A stretch of 64,000 nucleotides of DNA from Fomes fomentarius (Eukaryota > Basidiomycota > Agaricomycetes > Polyporales > Polyporaceae): contig JABYQN010000001.1 of assembly GCA_022606135.1 (NCBI GenBank), positions 3,844,001 to 3,908,000 on the forward strand, given 5' to 3'. Of this stretch, positions 1 to 11,258 are shown piece by piece; the stretch's first letter is position 1, and each line of letters starts with the position of its first letter. The notes beneath the pieces were generated by a model. That model did not search any database. It saw only the letters and a list, made by a program, of their open reading frames with translations, and was not told where the DNA came from. Both the position numbers and the translations under genes were made by a program.

Positions 1-180
1 TGACACATTCCACAAGCATAGCCCCAACACCCCTCATTGCATCTCTGCTGCAATTCTCCAATCTCTGCCCTGGCAACCCCTAATAACTTCACAGAGACTA
101 CCCCCACACTATACGAGTGGGAGTCTGGACACCTATTCAGACGTGGATCCGTTGAGGACCAACAGATGATAGGAGGGGGT
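1..180 (+). mobile_element. possible internal 3' end of an LTR retrotransposon, with polypurine tract
   Basis: This is the sequence to the left of a putative LTR. It ends in a purine-rich run at about 168-179 (GATAGGAGGGGG), directly before the TGATG that starts the LTR-like block. A polypurine tract at that place is what the 3' end of a Gypsy- or Copia-type element would show. No reverse transcriptase or integrase motif is visible because the window starts here, so the assignment is an inference. Confidence 0.3.
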
Positions 181-787
181 TGATGTCACAGATGCAGTAC
201 CAGTGCCTTTTTCAGCACCTCTTTTTCATCACTCTGTTACCATTTTGTCACACCCCATCACCCTCTGTTACCCCAGTCACTCTGGTAGCTACCCACTTCC
301 CCTGTTATCCTTACCCTTCTCTTGTTTTTGATCCCCTTCCCTTTGGTTTCCCACATGACTCATTTTTGTTCACCCTGACTCCCACCCCCTTGTGACTCCC
401 CATGACTCACTCCCCATTGTTGTTTGGCATCATTTGATCCCCAGTAGTATATAGGACTAGCTAGTGCCCTCCCTAGTCCCCATCTCGACCTCTTGGTCAC
501 TGGGACTAGGTGAGTAGAATCCCCTGCCTGTATGCATGTTCTCCATACTAATAGATACCTTGGTCACTGGGACTAGGGACTAGTCTGTCGCATCGTGTGT
601 GAAGGCTAGCTGTCAACAATTTTGTGCCTTTTGAGCTGGTCATTGCTTTGTCCTCGTTGAGTTTGTCCCTCTCTCTCTCCCCCGCTCTGCCTTTTGGCTC
701 CTCACTGCCTCACCCTATAGACTGCTGCTGATCAGTGTCTAGAGGCTCAGTGTCAAGTTGCCGCGACAGACCTGAGGGGCCGCATCA
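181..787 (+). mobile_element. putative LTR (3' or solo), 607 bp
   Basis: The block opens with TGATGTCAC and closes with CCGCATCA, so it has perfect 5-bp inverted ends TGATG/CATCA, the layout of an LTR. A polypurine-like run stands immediately upstream. Inside are a TATATA at 448-453 and a 19-bp direct repeat at 492-510 and 559-577, plus further GGGACTAG/CTAGTCCC copies around it. No primer-binding site follows the right end, which fits a 3' LTR. A second copy is not in the window, so the borders rest on motif logic alone. Confidence 0.4.
492..577 (+). repeat. 19-bp direct repeat pair inside the LTR-like block
   Basis: The same 19 bases (CTTGGTCACTGGGACTAGG) occur at 492-510 and 559-577. The core GGGACTAG occurs again at about 576-583 and inverted (CTAGTCCC) at about 472-480. 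This could be an enhancer repeat in an LTR U3 region. Confidence 0.6.
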
Positions 788-2315
788 ATGTGTGTGTCAG
801 AAACCTGTTTGTGACATTTCTCATCATCATTTTCACTGAGTAAGTCATGTTGTTTTCCACCAGTGCCATTCTCTTCTTCATCCCCTTCTGTTGAAACATG
901 AGAGTTTTAGTACAACCAATGACACTTCTGGCCTGGATTATACCCTATCAACATACAATAAGCTTCTGCATGTTACTGCTTACAGACTTACTGGTACCTT
1001 AGATATGTCCTTATTTGGTTATTTACATTCCTTTAAGTTACTTATAAGGCTTACACATCATCCTGTATTTCCTTACATGTTTGCTTAGTACAAATGCAAA
1101 TTCATCCTTTGTTGCTTGCTTCCCTGCTCTCTTGCATGCTTGCTCTGCTTGCTTCAATACCTTCCCTAGTGCATTTATGTTGATTGCCTCACCCTCATCC
1201 AGGTCAGCCATCATCTGACTCCTTTGCAGCCAGACAACACTTCTTTTCAGGAGAGGTGATGTTGTCATCCTTGGAGGATGACTCATCTGAGTCCAAAATG
1301 GTGATGACTTGCTTCTGTTTGCAAGACACTGAAGGCTCACCCATCTTCCTGGCAGGTTTGGTTGTCAAGAGGTATAATAGTATGGTCTGAGAGGTTGCCT
1401 CAATGCTACTTCCTTGAGCCTTAGTCTTGGCCTTCAGGGCCTCAGCTTCAGCAGCAACTCACTTTCTTTCAGTTGGAATACTGACATGTTTACTGTGCCA
1501 TGCAGAAGGGTTAGTGGTTAGCAAAGCACATTTGGCAGAGTTCAACAGCATGGTGGAATGGCAGAGACTTGGACAGGGGACAGATATGATGTATAAATAA
1601 GTCAGTTTGGGCCATGGAGTGAGATTCATTGTGATATTACATTGCATAATCATTGATGTTGCTACAGGTAAAGAGACTACAATGAGAAAGAGCTATACAG
1701 TTTGATGGGTATAAGTTCTAGTATGGGTATGCCTGCCTCAACCCTCAACATGGACCCACATGGTTTTGGGTCCAAGTACCCATGTGGGTCATCCAGACCC
1801 ATGCCATTGCCTAAGCAGACCCACCCCATGCACAAATTATATAGTATGTATGTTATAGACTAAGAAGCTGGCTGCAACATCACAGCTATACTTTGTTATG
1901 AAATCAGGTATGTTCATCTGTCTTTGCATGTAACAGGCTGTACATGCAAACAAATTTCTACACCTCGAACTTATATGCCCTCCATAGCCTTGTTCAGCTG
2001 TTCACAACCTCCCATTATGTCCTCTAATACTCCCACCTTTATGTACACCTGCAACAGCACACTGACCACATAAGTAGACATAAGTAGTGAACTCTGTTGA
2101 TGTTCATGTATTTTGGCCACCACTAAGTAATAGTGGCCTAGAAAGCAGCTCAGGTATATGAGCAGGTATACTGATATGTTGATCTCAAAACAGTACTTGT
2201 GCTGAAACAACAGTATTAATCATGTATGCCCTCTATCATACAGAAGATGAGGTAAACAATAGTAACAACAAGGAAGTAGCCATCTCTTGTCATCCAGCAA
2301 CTAGTGAAGGTTTAG
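788..2315. mobile_element. AT-rich, transposon-derived sequence with a decayed ORF
   Basis: On the minus strand, about 1440 down to 1038, a reading frame rich in Lys, Ser and Asp runs to about 1210 and then continues one frame over, down to about 1090 (residues like KVLKQAEQACKRAGKQATK). That pattern means a once-continuous coding sequence now broken by a frameshift. I do not recognise the protein; its setting suggests transposon origin. At 1753-1790 lie an 11-bp inverted repeat and several GGGTC/GACCC copies that resemble hAT subterminal repeats. No intact gene is seen. Confidence 0.4.
1753..1790. repeat. 11-bp inverted repeat, hAT-like GGGTC/GACCC cluster
   Basis: GACCCACATGG at 1753-1763 is perfectly inverted as CCATGTGGGTC at 1780-1790, with a 16-nt loop. 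GGGTC and GACCC words recur up to about 1820. Such clusters are common at ends of hAT-family DNA transposons; no 8-bp target-site duplication could be established by eye. Confidence 0.5.
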
Positions 2316-5300
2316 CTAGAGACTTGTTTGAGCAGTTAATTCTGTGGGACTATTCTTATTGTCCTGGATATTCTGATATTCTGTTAGGTAGTGCTCTGGG
2401 TTGTCCATGCTACTAACAAGCCAGCTGAGGCTGGACATATTATAGCGTTGTGTATAATGATATGCAGGTTCATCTTCTTTGTGTTCTTTATTGATAAGAT
2501 TGGATTGTGGAGACAAAATGTCAGGTAGCATACCCTCATCTTCATAGGAAGCTATCTTGAGATTTTTTAAACTGCATCCTTTGACATCAATTGCCCAACG
2601 AGCTGCATAGTCATCTTTTCTTCGCTTGGCAGAAGGGCCATGCTGTTCTAGTTCAATTGTATGTTCATATGTAGTCTGTGATTTGTTTCCAAAACCAGAG
2701 TATGCCTCATCTGATGGGACCCCATCACCTTGCTTCACCTTGTCATTCTTAGACAGTATGACTGGCAGTGACTGAGTTGTCTTGTCATGAGTTGGAAGAC
2801 CAAGCTGCATAAAGATCACAATGTATGGCTTGGCAGTGTCTTCTGAGTTGAAAAATTTTAGTTGTTTTGCATTGATTTGACTGCCTGGAATGCTTCTAAT
2901 CCGCTGCTTGACTGAAACAGCAATCAAAGTCATATTATCAGGATGTATAGCCTTATTTGAGTCTAGCAAGACTGGGATGATGAGATCATAAGATTGTTGA
3001 GTAGCATGGCCAATGAGCATTTGTCCACGGAGAAATGCCCCATATAGTACCAAAGGGTAAACCACATCATCGCCTAGCCTTGTGACTTGCAACATGCGAA
3101 CTCTGGCCCTTGAAAAAGTCTGAATAAAAGATTGTTTATCCCACCCATTTGTGGAAGGACTTGCAAAGATATTTGCAATATCCTCTTCATGGAAGAGCTC
3201 TTCAAAAAGTGCCTTGATAGAACAGCCCTTGCAAAATGTCAGGGGTGTGACATCTATTTTGGCTTGATGTTCAGCTTTGACAGTTGCCTCATCATATGCA
3301 TCCACAAATAGGGTGCGACATATTACTTCTCCTGGTTCCCCTTTACTCATCAGATCATTGGTGATCATGGAATCTGAAAGAAGAGTGTTGAGGTTCGGCT
3401 TGTGTGCATAATGTTGCTCCAGCTTGTAAGAAACATATGCACATGCAGCAGCAAGGATTGGTTCACTCCAATACCGGCTATATATGAAATCACGACCTTT
3501 GGATATGGCAATGACTGTCCGCATATGGTGTGCAATCAGTGCTTCCTGCTTGTTCTGATGTGCCAGATCTTCACGGGAAACATCAGTGTAGAAGCACAGA
3601 CGGCAGTCCAGCATTGCAAGCTTCTGCTTAACACCAAGAGTGCCAATGTTACTGACATCAATAGGTCCAAGAAACATCTTGATAACTAAACTCCAGAAAT
3701 GTTGTTCATCAACATTTGTGGCCAGAAGAGCAGTCCATCTAGACAATGTATGTTGCATAAATAGTGTTCAAAATCATCAAGTAATTATCTCTATAGAGTC
3801 ACTTACAATGGTCTACCAAACTGCTTCATAAAGTTTAGAGTTGCTAAATCAGCAAGAGTCAATGTGGACCATGCTTTTGTGTGAATATGATCCACTTGAA
3901 ATCCAAAGAATGGTGTAGCCATATTGTTGAAGTGCTCTTTTCCAAAAGCTGATTTTATTGAACTTATTGGTGGTATCAAGAGTGATGCATTTGCATTAGT
4001 GGCTGCAAACACAAAGAAGATGCTCATGCCCAGAAATGGCCATAAGGATGAACAGAGGACATCATATAATGATTGGCCACTAGAATCTTCTGTTTGCTGG
4101 AGTGCAAGCAGATCCACCTCATCAAGGTAAAACAACACAATTGGGTCTGTTACTTGAGAGGCAGACCCAAACTCCTTGATAGTATGCAAGAGCATGCCTA
4201 AGGATTGTCTGGCCCTGTATACTTCTTGTGAGTAGACAATGTTTGATGAGAACATGGGTTCTCTGGACTGTATAATCTCTGTCAATTGTGCTTGAGTCTC
4301 TTCATCAGGCAGCACAGTTGAGTCTGGGATATGTACAGAGGTAGCCAATGTCTGTGTTATAATTAGCCACATTGGCCAAGAGGAGTAATTGATAAGCTAA
4401 CCTGATGTTGTTGATATATTTTCAATGTTAAATCTGCTTCTATACCACCTTTAGTATCCCCATAATCTGTTGCCCATGCCTGTGCAAGTTCATGATAACT
4501 TGCTAGGTTGCTTGCCCAGGATGGTGTAACAACTTTTGCAATTTCAACAAAAACTGCAGTGAAGAACTGCAAGAAAAATATTTCATGTTCTACAATGCTT
4601 TTACACCTTCTGCTTCCATTTATCAAATGATCACGTATAGTTCTGTCAGTTTTTGGCCCTGTTCAATTACAATATGTGGCAATGGAGTTAATATGCAGAT
4701 TATCAAGCATTCTTACTATAGAATTGATTTCTATAAGTAGGTGTTGAGCGTATATTGAAACCAATCGTGAATATTTTCTTTGCAAGCTGGTGAATTGCCC
4801 GTGATTTTCCATGGCCAGAGCTTTGCAACCAAACACCATAGTTTGAATGTGGTTTGCTAAGTGCAGTGTTTTTGAAGGAAGATTGTATCCACTTGTGAAG
4901 CTTAGCAGGGATTATACCAGTATATGGGAATTCCCATGCTTTATCAAAAGCTGTTTCCAGACCATCAGAGCTATTCAATTGAATTATGGGTATAAGCACT
5001 TGCATATATCTGTGAATCACAGTTAAATGAGCTTCTGGGTTATCTGTCAAATGCTACTATAACCACTCACAATGATCCACAGATGCTTTATGGGGTAGAA
5101 GGCTCATATGTTCATACCATATAGCTATAGGTTAACATAGGCTATGTCAATGATATTGAAGTCACAAACTTTGGATGTCTAATACCTGAGATACGGATGT
5201 TGCTAAACTTTTGTTCAAGACATGCCTTATTGAATGCTTTGAGTAAGTCTGGATATTGCTCAAGTGTTTCTTGTATCTCTTCATAGTAATGATACCGTTT

Positions 5301-5618
5301 TATCAGAGCTGGAACTGTTGATAGTTGAAGGTCCCGTTGATGTAGGAGAATATAGATGTTCAGAGCTGCATGTAGTGCATCAAATTGTTGATTGTTAGAG
5401 CTATACCCCTTATCACAAATGTGTGAGCCTGTCAAAATAAGTCAGCTTGTATAGTTTACAACATCAGGTTGATAGATAGTACTGTGTGAACATTGCAAAC
5501 GATCAAGTTGTTGAAGATACTTATTGTCAAGGGTGACATGGTCAAGGTCATAATCATCTGGGAGTGTTTTTTTCCACCTTGGTTCATCAGTATGAGTATC
5601 TGGGATGGACTGAGACAT
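2316..5618 (-). CDS. P-loop NTPase with C-terminal PD-(D/E)xK nuclease-like domain (Crinkler/CR-effector type)
   Basis: I assemble six exons: 5618-5492, about 5430-5210, about 5045-4720, about 4665-4400, about 4355-3815, and about 3740-2316, joined by GT-AG introns in phase, giving roughly 970 residues with no break. The N-terminal half has a Walker A (SSGHGKSR), a Walker B (VLFYLDEVDLL) and a sensor-like FVFAATNAN. The C-terminal half has the family block GEPGEVICRTL and then YDLIIPVLL with a downstream SVK, matching the D...(E/Q)xK arrangement of restriction-nuclease folds. This NTPase plus nuclease pairing is known from fungal and oomycete CR/Crinkler proteins, which are thought to derive from transposon proteins. 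The classic N-terminal Crinkler header and a signal peptide are not evident, so a role as a secreted effector is not supported; a transposon-linked or resident nuclear role is as likely. It lies in an AT-rich, transposon-like island. Confidence 0.7.
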
Positions 5619-6102
5619 TATGATAGAAGTTCAAGTTGGTTTGGATCAGCAACAGATGACAAGAAGTCTGAAGGAGCAGGTATGAGCTGTGTCAACCTGA
5701 AAGCTTCAGTGTTATATACTATCAGAGTTCACAATCATTCTCATCCATCATATGATGACAAGAATACATCAAGTTGTTTCATACCAAAGGCCCTGTACCA
5801 GCATATCCACAATCATTTGATGAGAGCTCAGAGATAGGATCATGATTTGTCCAGGAATGATATGGACACCACTCGCACTGCCAACACAGCTGATACATAT
5901 TTGATTTGGCACATCGCCATCAAGCGCGCCGGGTATCGCCTTAACCCCGGCTAGGGTCGGCAGAAATTCGGGAAACTCCCCATTACATTCTCGATCTGGC
6001 GCTCGTTTGACGGTCACTGATAAGAACTCTTCCCATTTCTCAACACCATACTATTCAAACACTCCCCCAAATCCCTATTGCAACACAAGTGTCCTGTGAC
6101 AA
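5619..6102. other. boundary between AT-rich island and gene-dense DNA
   Basis: Presumed promoter of the minus-strand NTPase gene on the left and of the small plus-strand gene on the right. Base composition shifts from AT-rich to GC-rich at about 5.9 kb. An open minus-strand frame at 6017-5769 has no visible start context or homology, so I do not call it a gene. Confidence 0.5.
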
Positions 6103-6717
6103 ATGGCGTCAACGGAAATAAGTCAGAAATTGGAATCAGTCGCGTAAGCACCGCAATAGGTCTATCGATGCTGTGATGTCATGAAGCTCAGAGACTCACT
6201 TCAGTAATCCTCCTAAATTCACTCCTTACGAATTCGATCCGAAGACTAAATCATACAGTGTTGAGCTTCCGGTTGGTTATTCGGACCAAGGTTGGCTCGA
6301 TGAAATCCACCGGCTTGGTAAGACACAAGAAGATGCACAAGAAGACACCGAAGTGGCCGCTATGGCCATCCAGTGGAGCCTGAGAAAGATTCACGAACTC
6401 TCTGACGGGAGGTTGCAGCTCAAGGATGAGTTCTTCGAGCGGAACAATATCAAGGCGATGTTGGATTGCAATAAAGCGTTGTGGAACCGTGTTGTAAAGC
6501 GCGTGAAGGATAAGATGTTGATGGCAGACATATGTGTTATGTGTGAGTTGTGCCATTTGCAGTGCCCTACAAAAGACTACAGATCTAAAGATATATCTCT
6601 CTAGCGGTGTGGTGGAAGGGAATCCCGGATACTCCTCCACTCAAGTTTGAAAAAATCCTCCATGTTGGTTTCTGTGGGCAGTGGGGCAATCCCGACGATG
6701 AACCGCCGTACGAATAG
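6103..6717 (+). CDS. small three-exon hypothetical protein
   Basis: I read exons 6103-6143, 6205-6542 and 6605-6717, with introns 6144-6204 (GTAAGC...TTCAG, 61 nt) and 6543-6604 (GTGAGT...TCTAG, 62 nt). Phases match and the product is 163 residues. The third exon is in another frame from the second and encodes a coherent tail with VWWKGIPDTPPLKFEKI and ends GNPDDEPPYE, which supports the model. The middle is charged and helical (ELSDGRLQLKDEFFERNN). There is no signal peptide or membrane segment. I do not recognise a family. It could be a 3'-truncated copy of a larger gene. Confidence 0.5.
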
Positions 6718-7150
6718 AGTGCACGTGCGGCGCGAATGACAAAGTCCATCGAGGATTCTGTGCTCCTACTGGTAGTCTTGAGGAGTCATATTATGCAATT
6801 GCTATTGTTTGAACATGTACGTTCTACAATGGGGGCCATGGATTGACTCATGCGGCGCAGTTGGGAGTGAGGATCCGGAGGTGTGACGAAGCATGTCGCA
6901 GCTAGGAGAAATCACCAGGCGGTAGCACGACCATATGAAGCATTGAACCTACAATGCATGTACTCGTTCCATCATACACAGGGTGAGACCTCGACATGCG
7001 CTACCTATAACGGCTGATAACATCTCGGCCTCGTCTTCCATTGTTGACGACGTGTCCTTGACGGCAGAAGAACTGGCCCCTACTCGAGAGGTTGGGGTAG
7101 GGGAAGTCGGGATGGACACAACACGATCTGCACGTCTGGATGCAACACGC
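6718..7150. other. no convincing feature
   Basis: Short open frames only, with no splice-supported coding structure. Confidence 0.5.
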
Positions 7151-7850
7151 TCAGGTGCCCGTACCCGTACCTCGGGAAAGAGGAGTATTGGGACACATGC
7201 ATTTGACGGGACGGGGAGTACTTGGGGTGCTAGACTGGGGAAGACAATGGGATACGAGTACGTCAGCGGGTGGATGTCGAGTAGGTGCTCTGTTCTTGAC
7301 CACTTTGGGCTTACTAGTGCTCGCCACAGTGGTCGATGAGCCCTGCGACGTCCCCAACTAGAACTCGTCTTCTACGCAGTCTTGCGCGGATCCCTCGGGC
7401 GAATGAGAAGACATCTTCCACTTGTTGTAGCCAATAGCTACCGCACCGTCCTGGCTCAACTGTCCTTCCTCCCCCTTGCCTGGCTCCAGAGCTGGAACAT
7501 CGTACTCGTCTTCGTCCTCGGATGAGGAGTCAGTTACGCGCGACCGCGAGCGTCGCATGCGCTTAAGCTTGTGTCTACTCTGAGGTGGCGATGGCGGGAG
7601 GATCGGCACAGCCGATTCTGAGCGAACGGTGTGCGGTTTCTTTGCCAACGTAGACCCTCCATGAGCGTACGGAAGACGGCCGGGGCATGGAGGAGGTTGA
7701 GAACAGCTTTCAAGTCGACGCCCAGATACTTGGCTTGAAGATCTTGATCGAGAGCCACGCAAGCGAGATTTACTTGTCCAATCCCATCGTCGATAATGTC
7801 TTCACCAATCTTGGCCTCCTCCTTCCCCTTCTCCTCCTCGCCCTCGTCTT
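7151..7850 (-). pseudogene. relic of an unknown acidic/Ser-rich protein
   Basis: The minus strand from about 7849 reads as a coding-like run (IGEDIIDDGIGQVNLACVA, then KAVLNLLHAPAVF). A 53-nt intron (GTACGC...CTCAG, about 7695-7643) would join it to a tail with basic RMRRSRSR and acidic SSSEDEDEYD segments that stops at 7358-7360. A further coding-like stretch follows to 7151. The 5' end has an in-frame stop and no ATG, and it abuts the start of a dead aldehyde dehydrogenase gene, so I take it as a truncated relic. No family is recognised. Confidence 0.3.
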
Positions 7851-7856
7851 ATTCGC

Positions 7857-9799
7857 ATGTCTTTGAACCCAGGTGGAACAATCATTCAGCTCGAAGGTGA
7901 CGCACAGTCGCAAACCACCCCTGTTCGGCACAATCAGCAGCCGCTAGTGGTCCGCACCTACCCGTTGGAGACTCAACTAAACAAAGCCATCGAGCGTGCG
8001 GCCACTGCTCAGGAGAAATGGGAACGCACGCCTCTGCAACAGCGTATTGCAATTGGCCATAAATTTATTGTGCGTGGGCCTCGTATTGAACACTCGAAAG
8101 CAAAGTGTTCACTCGCCGTGACCGAGTGTAGGAAGAATTTGAGAAGATGCGCGAGGAGATTCCTTTGGAACTTACGCTCCAAATGGGCAGGTATGTGACT
8201 CGTCTCATTTTTATGCGCATTGCACTCAAATATCGTGCAGACCCGTGTCACAGGGTGTTGGTGAAGTCCGGGGCACAGTTGATCGTGCAAAGTACATGCT
8301 CTCCATCGCCCCGAAAGCACTCGCGGACGTGTCGCTCGTTGACACAGACAAGCCTGGCTTCAAGCGATACATCAAACGCACTCCGTTGGGCGTTGTATTG
8401 GTCATCGCACCTTGGAAGTACGTACCGAGTCTCTCTCGTTCTCCTTCGTGGGCTTACCATGACTTTGTGCATCAGTTATCCTTAACTCGTCATGGTCAAT
8501 TCCGTTCTTCCCGCGCTCATTGCAGGCAATTCTGTCGTCCTCAAACCATCCCCACAAACGCCACTCGCGGCGGAGCGATTCGCGCTCGCCTTCCACAACG
8601 CTGGCGTGCCCAAGGATGCGCTCCAGGTTATTCACCTCAGTCCGGAGCTTACAACGAAGGCCGTCCAGAACCCTCTTGTCGACTTCGTGGCGTTCACAGG
8701 TAGTGTGGCGGGAGGTCGTGCCGTCGATATTGCGGCAGCGCAAGCTCCAGGGTTCAAGGGCGTCGGTCTCATCTGATGTCTGTACACCAAGAATGACATC
8801 GTATCAGGTGCCTTCTTTAACTCCGGGCAGAGTTGCTGTGCCATCGAGGTATCATTCGCGTTATCAATAGGTAGAGCCCATCTTGATCCATCGCGACCTT
8901 CAGCGTATCTATGTTCACAAGTCGATCTATGACGAGTTCGTGAAGCGGTTCGTGGAGCTCACTAAGGTGCACCTCCCTTGATCTCCCTTGATAGACGCTC
9001 CTCTCAACGTGCTCACCATTTCAGAAATACCGGCTTGGAGACCCGACGGAACCCGAATACAATCTTGGGCCTGTGTGCAGTGTGGCAAGCGCGGAGAGGA
9101 TACGCAAACAAGTTGCCGCAGCGGGTAAGAATCTTCCTTGAAGCGTTGCAATAACGGCTAACACGTCTCTTCGCACAGTTGCGGCTGGCGCAAAGGCGTT
9201 GATCCCGGAAGATCTCTTCCCTGCTGCCCAATCGTGCGTGGATGTGTCATGACCGCGTTCTGAACATTGTTGATATCTGCTCCCTTAGTGGTACTGCCTT
9301 CGTTGCACCACAGGTGTTGGTCGATGTTGACCACAGTGAGTCCCAGTATCTGTGTCTCGCGCTCACAACGACGGCTGAGCATCATATGTTCGTGAGCCAT
9401 GGAGGTCATGAAGGTTCGTCATCATGCACCCCGTGTCCCAGTCATCATTCCTAATTTGTTTCCATATGATAGGAAGAGACATTCGGGCCTGTCATCGGCA
9501 TCCAGAAAGTCGCCTCAGACGTGGAAGCGATCGCACTCATGAATGACTCGCCCTACGGTCTCACCGCGTCGGTATGGACGAACGCTGAGAAGAACCCCGA
9601 GTCGCAGGAGGCGTTCCTTCACATTGTCGACGAGCTGCAGACTGGCACTGTGTTCTTGAACCGCTGCGACTACCTCGACCCTGCGCTCGCGTGGACGGGC
9701 GTGAAGAACAGTGGCCGGGGCGTTAGTCTGAGTGTGTTTGGATACGATCAGCTGACGAGGGCGAAGTCGGTGCATATGAAGATCAAGACGTCGCAGTAG
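7857..9799 (+). pseudogene. aldehyde dehydrogenase pseudogene
   Basis: The full exon-intron order of an NAD(P)-dependent aldehyde dehydrogenase is readable from the first Met to the end. Recognisable parts are APWNYP at the start of the Rossmann region, LPALIAGNSVVLKPSPQTPL, FTGSVAGG, the catalytic-Cys block FFNSGQSCCAIE, KEETFGPVIG, and the tail GVKNSGRG...SVHMKIKTSQ. Two lesions break it. A TAA at 8483-8485 stands where the family has YPYL (a TAC-to-TAA change). At about 8770 the frame hits TGA at 8774 and about 15-20 residues are missing, including the ELGG segment with the general-base Glu. Splice sites of about seven introns are still intact, so inactivation is recent. Confidence 0.8.
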
Positions 9800-10020
9800 A
9801 GTGTCCGCTGGGAATTGCTTTGAGGATTGATTTCGGAGAGGAAGCATGACGGAATACATTGTGTGAGAAAGGTCGTATCACTTGTATCAGTAGAATGTGA
9901 GTCCCCGCTACCTCGCCCATATTCGTCCTAGTTTGACGCGCTCTTCGTATTCCAGACTGTAACAAAACACATACATCGTCCCATTCTGTGTTATGCGCCC
10001 TGTGCAGCGTGCTGGTCTTT

Positions 10021-11258
10021 CTATAGCCACTGCTGGCTGCCGAAGTGCGAGACAAACGCGCCAGACTCCTTGGGTCCAACCTTGTCAATCACTTCGCGTA
10101 CCAGCCGGACAGACGTCTCAGGCGTGAGTGGCACTCCCTCCCAGGCAGGGTAGAGCCTCTTGAATTTCTCCACCATCCGCAAAAATCCTTCCACGTCCTC
10201 AGGCGTCGCTATCGGTGGCCGTCGTCAGCGTCGTGCCCAGAGAGAAAGAGAGAAAGGTGGGAGAGAACAGGCAAAGAGGAGGGCACTCACGCGGCTTCTC
10301 GGCGGTGTTGACGACCCCAGGGCTGATCGCGAGGAAGACGAAACCCTCGTCGGCGAGCGCGGCGGCATATTCTGCGACGAGGACGTTCAGCGCGCCCTTC
10401 GCGATCGCGTACTGCGGGTTGTTCGTGAACCCGGTGCCCCGGACAAAGTCGGGGTCGGCGAGCCCGGTCGAGAGCGTGATGACCTTCTTAATCGACCCGG
10501 CGCGGAGGAGGGGCAGGAAGGCGTTGACCATGTGGGCGACGCCAGCGACGTTGGTGCGGAACTGCATGTCCGGCGGGGTGAGATGTGGGAATCAGACCTT
10601 GAGAGGTAAAAGTGGGTGGGGACGTACGGAGAGCACCAGCTGGTCCTCGAGCGTCTTCTCGTCAGGGCTGGGTAGGCATAAGTATGAGAGTGAGTTGTTA
10701 GTGAGTTGTTGTCAACGTCAATGAAAGACGAGCTTCACTCACAATTCTGTGATCTGCGACTTGGCGTGCTCTCCATCGACGAAGACGGCGTTGTTGATCA
10801 GGTAGTCGAGCGACCCGCCGGTCGCTTTCGCTACTTCGGCCGCGGCGGCCTGCGGTAGTCAGAAGTAGAGGATCATCAGCAAACTTGGATTTGTGAGTGG
10901 GACATGCAGAGTTGTCACCTTTATGGATCCGACATCGCTCAGGTCCGCCTTGACGATGTGTACGTTTGAGGAAGACTTCGCGAGCTCGTTGAGCTTCGAG
11001 GCGCCTTGAGGATTGCGAACCGCCGCGAAGACGGCATTCGCTTTGCCCTGGCTCTGTGTAGCAGTAACCAGTCGGGGAGATTGTTAGTCGAGTGCTGTAT
11101 GTCCCGTGCGTCCCGTGGAGGACGTACCAGTTGGCGGACGAATTCGAACTGGATTGATCAGCCTCGGTCAGTACTGTAGCCACGAGCTAGGTAGACGATG
11201 TGCTCAGTATGCGTACCCCAAGACCGCGCGAAGCTCCGGTGACCACGTAGGAAGGCAT
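10021..11258 (-). CDS. short-chain dehydrogenase/reductase (SDR)
   Basis: Five to seven short exons encode a classical SDR of about 260 residues. The start (MPSYVVTGASRGLG) is the N-terminal TGxxxGxG cofactor motif; exon 1 is 11258-11217, followed by a GTACGC donor. Later come DYLINNAV (NNAG-like), the catalytic Ser in ITLSTG and the YxxxK motif in QYAIAKGALNVL. The last exon ends GSQQWL at 10021-10023. The protein should be cytosolic, as no targeting signal is visible. It resembles fungal NAD(P)-binding reductases of unknown substrate. A 12-bp hairpin lies about 215 bp upstream of the start. Confidence 0.85.
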
